This document shows positions 57,380 to 64,000 of a stretch of 64,000 bases of DNA, piece by piece. The notes beneath the pieces are model-generated. The model ran no database searches. It was not told where the DNA came from and was given only the letters and a program-made list of their open reading frames with translations. The stretch is taken from contig NW_004955433.1 of assembly GCF_000276665.1 (NCBI RefSeq), positions 19,912,983 through 19,976,982 of the forward strand, in the 5' to 3' direction. Position 1 is the stretch's first letter. Every line of letters begins with the position of its first letter. The position numbers and the translations under genes were made by a program. Source of the DNA: Chinchilla lanigera (lineage: Eukaryota > Chordata > Mammalia > Rodentia > Chinchillidae).

Positions 57380-57800
57380 TGATAGAGATAGAAAATGCAT
57401 GCAAAGTAGGTAGCCTATTGCCTAATGAAAAGCAACCCTTCATAAAAGTTTGTTTAATTGAAATAGGAATCAAGTTTTAGAATTTAATAGTGTGTGTTTT
57501 TCCTTACCTGACATGAATAATTTGGAAAAACTACAGTTTGATTGACAGGGCAAAAAACTCAGGACTATCATCCTTAATAATCAGTGGTAATAAGTAGTGG
57601 ATTAATAGCAATGCTCTCTTTCTGTTGCTATCAATTACACACATTATTAATGGATGGACAGAAATCTGCCAAGGCATAGATTGTTAACAGGAATTGACAC
57701 CTCAGTTATTGCTAGTGTCAGAAATTAATTTTCCGGAGTGCAACTATGCCACATTAAAATGCATGTTGCAATGGTTTACGATGTGGGAGAGAAGACCTTT
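57380..57800. promoter_or_regulatory. Repeat-free block with a PBX-MEIS-like site; candidate conserved element
   Basis: TGATTGACAG at 57539-57548 is an exact match to the PBX-MEIS type composite site. It lies among TTAATAATCAG, GATTAATAGC, CAATTACACACATTATTAATGG and GAAATTAATTTTCC. No repeats recognised. An enhancer role is inferred, not shown. Confidence 0.38.
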
Positions 57801-57804
57801 TCTG

Positions 57805-58150
57805 GAAAGTGGTTCAGAAGGAGGGTGAAGGGAGTGATACAAGCAATGTCTGAGAGAGGAGATATGAAAATTACCCAAACAATGGTTACTGACACATGCT
57901 AACATCTATCCTATGAAATAAAGATGGTAAAGATGGTTAATCAGAACCTTTGTAAGCTTGTTCAGTAAAAATGTAGAACAATCTGAATATTGCAGCAACT
58001 AAAGATCATGTACATTTCAATTGTTAAATCATAGAAAAATAAAACTAACAATTCATTAATTTAATTCTGAACATAACATATGGGAAATGGGAGATGATAA
58101 CACTGAAATAGTTTTTCAGTTACACATGTTAAATTGCTCTTATGGTTATA
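57805..58150. other. Unassigned stretch
   Basis: Nothing recognised. Confidence 0.5.
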
Positions 58151-58154
58151 TCTA

Positions 58155-58530
58155 GATATTCTGAAAGCCTGATGGCCTCATAGGTGAGGTTTTAGGGACT
58201 GGATCATGGGGGCATGACCCTCATCTATGGATTAGTGCACTAATGAGTTTATAGTTGTGTTACAAGTTGAAGTCTAATTGGAGAAGTAGTTCACTGGGGG
58301 AGTAGCCTGGAAAGGTTTAGCTCCTTCCCAGCTCCCTTGATGGGTCTTTCTACTTCTTACCTGCCTTGCCATGTGCAAGCATCCTCTGCCATGCTCCTCT
58401 GTTTTACCAGGTGTCTTGGAGCCAACTGACTATGGACTGAACCGCTATACTGTGAGTCAAAACAAACTCTTCTTCTTTAGGTTGTCAGCATCAGGTATTG
58501 GGTCTCAGTAATGACAAAGCAACTAAGACC
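58155..58530 (+). mobile_element. MaLR LTR, sense
   Basis: TAGGTGAGGTTTTAGGGACTGGATC, GTTCACTGGGGGAGTAGCCTGG, CATCCTCTGCCATGCTCC, GGAGCCAACTGACTATGGACTGAACC, then GGTTGTCAGCATCAGGTATTGGGTCTCAGTAATGACAAAGCAACTAAG. The same 3' block as in the LTRs at 3928 and 8703, but further diverged. Ends not defined exactly. Confidence 0.82.
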
Positions 58531-58534
58531 ATTG

Positions 58535-59555
58535 CATTTACTGATGAAAGAATTAATTGCTGAGCACACTTCCTCATAAGGATAGATATTTTTCACTAAA
58601 ATCCTTAAGTATTGAGAGGAATAATTGGCAAAAAATGGAGGCAGAGGGGATCGCAAAGGGACCTTCAAAATTGTACAAGGGAAATGGCTTAAACAAAGCA
58701 TTTCATACTTCCTCAGGGTACAGCTAAGTGCAAGGTTGTTTTCACTCTATATACCGGGATGTCAATTTCCTTTCTCTTTCCAGGGAGTTCAGTGATACTG
58801 ACCTATTTTCACATTACGTTTTTAGTCTGCTATTCCAGCCTGCTAAATGTGTTGTGATTATAACCAGCATAGATAAAGTGTCTGCTTGTCGTGACTCTAT
58901 TTTTACCAGCTGTCACTGAGTTTTTTCTATCCTCAATCTCCAGGGCTATCAGAAAGGATCCTACTAGACTTGTTTTTTTCCCCTAAGTTTCACATGGGGC
59001 TGAATTCATTCATAGATGTAACAAGGTGAGAGCATGCATTTCACTTCTGGAGATTTGGAGTTGCCACAAGATTCTAACTGCATATAGCCTTCAAAAATAT
59101 CTTAAAGAAAATAATTTTTCTTCTCCAGTAAGTTATAACAGATACAATCAATGGTCACAGCATATTTTCTCATTTTGAAAAGTGTTAAGATCATCTCAAA
59201 CACTTATTTTGTATATTAGTGGGAAAAGCCATGAGCATACTTGGTTCCCTCATCTTGTCCTCATGCTTTAATACACTAACTGCCTCAGTTTCCTCAGATA
59301 AAATCAGTGATGCTCTTCTCTGACTTATTTAAAGGATCTCTTTGAATATAATTCTTGTATCTTTGTATGATTTTGTTCATCACTTGTACACTTCTTTCTA
59401 CAGAATCAATGCGATATATTAGTTTTTGTTGGGTTATTTATTTATTTTTTATCATTTATGAATGCAAAACTCCTGCATAGGACACCGATGCATTGTATTG
59501 GATCAGACAAAAGGCTATCTATTCATTACTTGCAGATAAAGCTCTCTCATCACTG
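58535..59555. other. Unassigned stretch
   Basis: No gene recognised. Small open frames at 58477-58919 on both strands have no family match. Confidence 0.5.
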
Positions 59556-59562
59556 TTTGCTG

Positions 59563-59656
59563 TATCTGTCTCTGTCTCTGTCTCTATCTCTGTCTCTCTG
59601 TCTCTCTGTCTCTCTGTCCCTCTGTCTCTCTGTCTCTTTCTCTCTCTCTCTCCCTG
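59563..59656. repeat. (TCTG/TCTC)n microsatellite
   Basis: TCTGTCTC and TCTCTGTC units over about 94 bp. Confidence 0.96.
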
Positions 59657-59661
59657 TGTTT

Positions 59662-59662
<1 letters not shown>

Positions 59663-59702
<40 letters not shown>
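59663..59702. repeat. (TG)n microsatellite
   Basis: About 19 TG units, separated from the TCTG tract by a few bases. The compound tract yields a low-complexity open frame on both strands, not a gene. Confidence 0.96.
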
Positions 59703-59703
<1 letters not shown>

Positions 59704-59734
59704 ACTTCATCCTGTTCCTTTTAAAAGGATACAA

Positions 59735-59830
59735 GTCAATTTGAATTAAGGCCCTACATTTATGATCTCATTAGTTACTTCTATAAACACCTTCACTGGA
59801 GGTTACAGCTCTAACATATAAATTTTTGAG
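59735..59830 (-). mobile_element. MLT1-like LTR fragment, antisense
   Basis: GTCAATTTGAATTAAGGCCCTACATTTATGATCTCATTAGTTAC, CACCTTCACTGGAGGTTACAGCTCTAACATAT follow the common antisense MLT1/MST end (GGATTAGGGCCCACCC...GACCTCATTTTAAC...GGACTTCAACATAT). Confidence 0.68.
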
Positions 59831-59889
59831 TGATAAATTTCAGTGTATAACACCAAGATAGGAAGGAAATAGATAAATGCTTATGCTCA

Positions 59890-60050
59890 TGTTATAAGTA
59901 GATGAGTTTGTCTACATCTTATAGGTGGATAACATTTTTTCCTGTTGGACAGATGAGGATACCAAAGCTTAGACTGTAGCTGTAAAAGTCACTGTGTTGT
60001 GTAAAATAGGAAAAGAAAACTCAGAAGCCCTATGAAGAAAGGTGCATCAG
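59890..60050 (-). mobile_element. MIR/L2-like fragment, antisense
   Basis: TGTTGGACAGATGAGGATACCAAAGCTTAGACTG resembles the antisense MIR core (TTTACAGATGAGGAAACTGAGGC). 60,285-60,375 may hold another piece. Confidence 0.5.
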
Positions 60051-60241
60051 GACCAGCTAGAGAAGTGGATATTGTTGGATACCAAATCAAGAGGTTAGGG
60101 GCTCAGTTGACTCTGCAGGGGGAGATAACATAGTTTGGAGTAAATATTATGAGAATACTAATGACCCAAAATCTAGCTATCTGAACTATAATCATAATTT
60201 TTATGATATTTATTGAACATAATTTAGATATATTTGTGGGT

Positions 60242-60270
60242 CTGTATACACAAACACATACACACACACA
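60242..60270. repeat. Short (CA)n run
   Basis: CACATACACACACACA with flanking irregular units. Confidence 0.85.
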
Positions 60271-60437
60271 ATGAGGGAAAAGGCCTATGATTACCCTAGT
60301 TTCCTTCAGGAAGATATAGAGTGTCAAAAGATTTAACAGCTTGCTGAAAAGCACAGTCAATGGGAGAACCAGCCTTAGTATAGAGGAGCTTATGATTTAG
60401 CTCACAGTCTTTGGTTTAATAGACCAAGCGACCTCCT

Positions 60438-60474
60438 GAGTTTGCAGTTTCCATATTTGAGTTTGCAGTTTCCA
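60438..60474. repeat. 21-bp tandem duplication
   Basis: GAGTTTGCAGTTTCCA at 60438-60453 is repeated exactly at 60459-60474, with period 21. Confidence 0.92.
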
Positions 60475-60597
60475 ATTTCCAGGCAAATTGTCTCATTTTC
60501 AGGAACCTAGCCAGATCTGATTGAGAAATCTGATGTAAATTCTTCTTTAAAGCTGAGAGGAGATCTTTCAAAATTAATAGCCGTGTGCATGTGTCAG

Positions 60598-60915
60598 TAT
60601 AACAATAACCAAAAAAACTTGAGACAGAGTTACTTATAAATAGAAAAATTTTATTTCTCACAGTTCTGGGGTCTTTGTGTTCCAAGATCAAGGTACTGAC
60701 ATTTGCTTTATTGTGAGGGTCTACTTGCCGTAAACCACCCACAGCAGAAGGCAGAAGGGCGAATGGAGCTGGGTCCCTCCTGCACACGAGCACAGTCCTG
60801 AGGGCAATGCTCATTTGGTGACTTCAAGAAAGGCCACAACTCTTAATACTACCACAATGGGGATTAATTTCCAACATGAATTTGGCGGAGATACCATTAA
60901 TCAAATTATAGTAAG
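60598..60915 (-). mobile_element. MLT1/MST-like LTR, antisense
   Basis: TATTTCTCACAGTTCTGGGGTC, TTCCAAGATCAAGGTACTGAC, AGGCCACAACTCTTAATACTACC, TTAATTTCCAACATGAATTTGG. This is the order of the common antisense mammalian MaLR. The 132-codon minus-strand open frame at 60416-60814 covers it and is not a gene. Confidence 0.7.
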
Positions 60916-60919
60916 AACA

Positions 60920-62330
60920 GTGTAAGTTTATTCTGCAACGTAGTCCTATTTGCAGGCCTAATTTCACAAGGTAAAGTTATCTATTAATTATTCCAGGTGA
61001 TTTCCTCATGATAAATGTAGCCTTTTCTATGACATATAATCGAATTAGTTCATCAGTGAAATACCAGTAACCAGTCTTGTATCCCTTGCTTTTCTGAAGT
61101 TTCTTATTAATCTAATGCTATCAAACTCTCTAATTCATATATTCAAAATTTTTAAGACCGTTTCTATTTTTTCAGTCTGATTAGGCGAAAAAGGATACAT
61201 TGAGATGAAAGTGGAAATTGTGATAATCAAATGAGAACATGTTTATTAAATTCTAAGAACAGAAGGGAGCCAGGAGATTAGGGCGTGGCAAAGCTGGCTG
61301 GGGAAGTAGGTGTGAACTGTTAATTACAAGATCCCAGAACACATGTGCAGAACAGTTCCCAAAGCCTTGCACATAGAGTTCTCTCCAGATCAGTGAGCAT
61401 GTTTTATTTTACCCTGTGGTGTGGATAGCAGCCCTTCTTCTCAGGACTCATATATAGATTTTCTCATGTGTTTCCTCAGGATTTAGGTGGAATAAAAGGA
61501 CACAGGTGCCATGAAGAGCTCACTCTCATGTCTTTTTTCACGACATCCTATGGGGTGTCCTTTATGCTGTATGTTTATATTATGTTTTTCCTCTTCTACT
61601 TGGCCCATGCTTGTCCTGTAGAGCCAGTTTCCTCAATCTTCATTTTCAACCTTTCAAGTAAACTTGGACACCACTTGTTTGCTTGTTTCATTCTGTCCTT
61701 GTTTGGGATAAGAAGAACCTGGAATCCAACTCCAGGAGACCTCAGCAACACAAAGCCCATTTTAGAGGAAGACTAATGGTAGCAGAACTAGCCACTGTCA
61801 CTGTGTGTCTATGTGATTACAGGACATTCTTAAATTTTCTACAGAAATTATTATTCTTATTTCACATGAAAAAACTGCATAGCTATTCCAATTTTTCATC
61901 ACCATATGATGGCAGTGCTATGATTAAAACTATATGATTATAGAAACTGTGATATTTATATACAATATGTCCATATATTCTATGTGAAAAATTTTGTCTT
62001 GGAACCAAAATACATTTCACTGATTTTCTTAAATCAGTAACTTTTCATTGATTCCATAATTTTTGTCTATCATGTAGAACTGTTAGAGGCTATTTTATAA
62101 TTCAAGCATAGGAAACATTTCTATTTCATGTGAGCTTAAACTCATGGATGATTTATAATCTAACAATAAATTGTATTGTGTTAAAGGTGTTATTTACTTG
62201 TTAATATCATTTAATCTTGGCTGAATTTTCAAGGCAGGCATCTGTATCATAAAAGTAAAAAAGTTAAAATTTATACAAATAAAAATTCATCATATAGCAT
62301 AATCACTCACCTTTACTATAAACTGCAGTG
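60920..62330. other. Unassigned stretch
   Basis: No gene recognised. The overlapping open frames at 61468-61937 lie in two frames without family resemblance. A GC-richer part at 61,260-61,420 has no match I can name. Confidence 0.5.
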
Positions 62331-62334
62331 CTAT

Positions 62335-62462
62335 ATATTATATATGATTTAGCTCATTTACTTCTTATAAATATTCTATAACAATAAGATTTCTAATGTT
62401 ACAGATAAGGAAGATGAGGAACAGAAAAATTAGGTAATTTATCCTAATAATCTTGTTACCAG
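62335..62462 (-). mobile_element. MIR SINE remnant, antisense
   Basis: TTTAGCTCATTTACTTCTTATAAATATTC, TTACAGATAAGGAAGATGAGGAACAGAAAAATTAGGTAATTT follow the antisense MIR core. Confidence 0.68.
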
Positions 62463-62464
62463 GC

Positions 62465-63825
62465 TTGGTCTAAGGAACTTCCCAAGGCTGAAATAAGGAA
62501 CCTAAATGCCCTTTTAGTAAGTTTACAGGTATTTCTGGCTCCCCTTGGGTAAAAATAATTTTCAGAATGTGCCAGAAAGAGACATAAGAAGGGTTTATTA
62601 GGCAGAGATTTTAAGAATCACTCTAGAGTAGAGTGTGGGTTATCAGAAATGAGAAACATTATTTTCTCACAGAGGAAACATCTATGCTTCTCTTGTAAGG
62701 TTGAAAATCCTGGGAGGAGGCCTTCCCAGGTATGGACCAAGATTTAGTTTTTTTTTTTTTAATAACTTAAACATTCTTTGGATTTTGGATTTTCTCAACC
62801 TGTTTCTTTACTTCATGATCAGGCTTCTGCTCTTTACCTTCTTAATTAATCCAGTTTATGGACTCAGCATTCCTGAAGGAGTTTGGGTGTGGTGGATCTA
62901 GTGGGAAGAAACCTCAATTTAACCCAAAGGAATGCTAATATAGGTCACCATGGGTAACTTTGACTGAGCCCTAAAAGTTGCAGTCTTCTTAAAAGTACAA
63001 TTTTTAATTATGATTTCCTTGTTTCCTACTTGTATTTTATTTCCTCTTTCCCACATCAGTTCTGTTTAGAGGGTCCAACCTACGGAAATTTACAATAAAG
63101 CAACATTGAAAGAGCTTTTCAGAATGGAGCCAGGAAGCCATTAGGAAGCAAGACAGATGCCTGTCTCCAGTGGCTGCCAGAATGTGACCTTGGGTGATCT
63201 CCACGGTGTGAATATAGGCATCTGAATAAATGCTGCTTTATAAGCATTTCCATCCCATTTACACATTCTTTTCTTTATCTTTTATCACTCTTGAGGCCCT
63301 GTTCCTTCTCAGCATCCAATACTCCGTGAAAGATCCCTCTTTTCCTGCCTCGGAACTCAGACACACACTTATCTGAATCAATGTCTTCTATGTTAGATTT
63401 GCATGAGCCAGTGTCCAAATTACAATCCCTAATAGCCCCAGTAAACTTCTTTTACAGTTTCTGATTTCTGACTTTCAAATTTTTAGTAACCCTGAACACT
63501 GAATAATGTATTACTGTTGATATTATGAGAATTAAAATATTGATTTTATATTTCTTTTAACTCTTGTGCATGATTATTTACATCGATGATCTTGTTTAAT
63601 AGTCTCCCTGTTTACTTGTAATTAACAGCTGCTGTTGCTATTGGCAGAGTTTTTGCCCATTTAGTAATCTGGACCAGCTAGAAAGATATTTTCAAAGAAA
63701 AATATAAACTTAGAATATAGATAAATTCAATCCTGTTTATGTAAAAAAAACTTTATTATGATATCTGAAATAATTAAATTGATAAATAGTAAACCTCATA
63801 GCTACAGAAAAGGTTATGTAAGAAT
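62465..63825. other. Unassigned stretch, perhaps with old LTR pieces
   Basis: 62,530-62,740 and 63,100-63,240 are slightly GC-richer and may be old repeats. I found no ends or family match. No gene recognised. Confidence 0.45.
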
Positions 63826-63833
63826 CTTAAAGT

Positions 63834-63986
63834 TCCAGGCATGGTGATGCACACCTGTAATTCCAGCACTCAGAAGGCTAAAACAGGAGGATAATTGTGA
63901 GTTCAAGGCCCACCTGGGCAACAAAGTGAGCTCAAAGCAGGCTTGAACTGCATAGAGAGATTCTTTGTCAAAAAGACAAAAAAAAT
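63834..63986 (+). mobile_element. B1 SINE, sense
   Basis: TTCCAGGCATGGTGATGCACACCTGTAATTCCAGCACTCAGAAGGC, GAGTTCAAGGCCCACCTGGGCAACAAAGTGAGCTCAAAGCAGGCTTGAACTGCATAGAGAGATTC (showing the internal duplication), then an A tail. A short AATCTT on each side may be the target duplication. Confidence 0.93.
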
Positions 63987-64000
63987 CTTTTTTTTTTTTT
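63987..64000. repeat. Poly-T at the window end
   Basis: A run of at least a dozen Ts begins directly after the B1. It may be the tail of another antisense retroposon lying beyond the window. Confidence 0.7.

Noticed and set aside
59458..59734. Leu/Ser/Val-rich and Arg/Glu/Thr-rich open frames on the two strands
   Set aside because: Translations of (TCTG)n and (TG)n microsatellites.
60416..60814. 132-codon open frame on the minus strand
   Set aside because: It runs across a 21-bp tandem duplication and an MLT1-like LTR, with no recognisable domain.

Overview
The window is nuclear DNA from a rodent. It is AT-rich, and I can support no protein-coding gene, exon chain, rRNA, tRNA gene or snRNA on either strand. 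It reads as a gene desert or the inside of a very long intron. The rodent call rests on two SINE families: ID elements (tRNA-Ala-derived) and B1 elements (7SL-derived, with the internal duplication typical of rodents). MaLR LTRs, an old L1, L2, MIR and MER5 remnants add to a normal placental background. No murid B2 or B4 was seen. The young ID copies have their own diagnostic bases (CAGCGGCAAAAGCGCC and a GGTACCGG end), so this is probably not mouse or rat. A beaver-like lineage is my weak guess.

Layout: 1-13 kb holds two young IDs, three MaLR LTRs (one nested and complete with a 5-bp target duplication), L2/MIR debris, an antisense B1 and older ID-like copies. 13.8-16.2 kb is a SINE cluster and an antisense L1 fragment carrying an ID. 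16.2-21.4 kb is AT-rich with almost no recognisable repeats. 21.4-25.1 kb is a long antisense L1 remnant with reverse-transcriptase remains and an ID insertion with a clear target duplication. 25.4-25.7 kb is a B1 followed by an ID-like unit. 25.9-27.6 kb has few repeats and POU/homeodomain-like motifs. 27.6-36.7 kb has MIRs, two B1s, two young IDs, an unclassified repeat and a probable LTR. 36.7-45 kb is mostly unassigned, with a CpG-bearing pocket at 38.3-38.8 kb, a possible conserved block at 42.4-43.25 kb and an L1 3' end at 44 kb. 45.7-46.6 kb has a (GAA)n tract interrupted by a 355-N assembly gap, then (TTTC)n. 47-52 kb carries L2, an L1 3' UTR piece, microsatellites, a B1 and a young ID. 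53.8-57.8 kb has two more possible conserved blocks around a sense L1 fragment with a B1 in it. 58-64 kb holds a MaLR, microsatellites, MLT1/MIR debris and a B1 at the window end.

No genes here work together. What the window records is the order of retroelement insertion (L1, L2, MIR and MLT1 first; then MaLR and B1; then the young IDs) and several low-repeat blocks that may be cis-regulatory. Repeat family names come from remembered consensus features, not a database search. Conservation of the low-repeat blocks is inferred and not measured.
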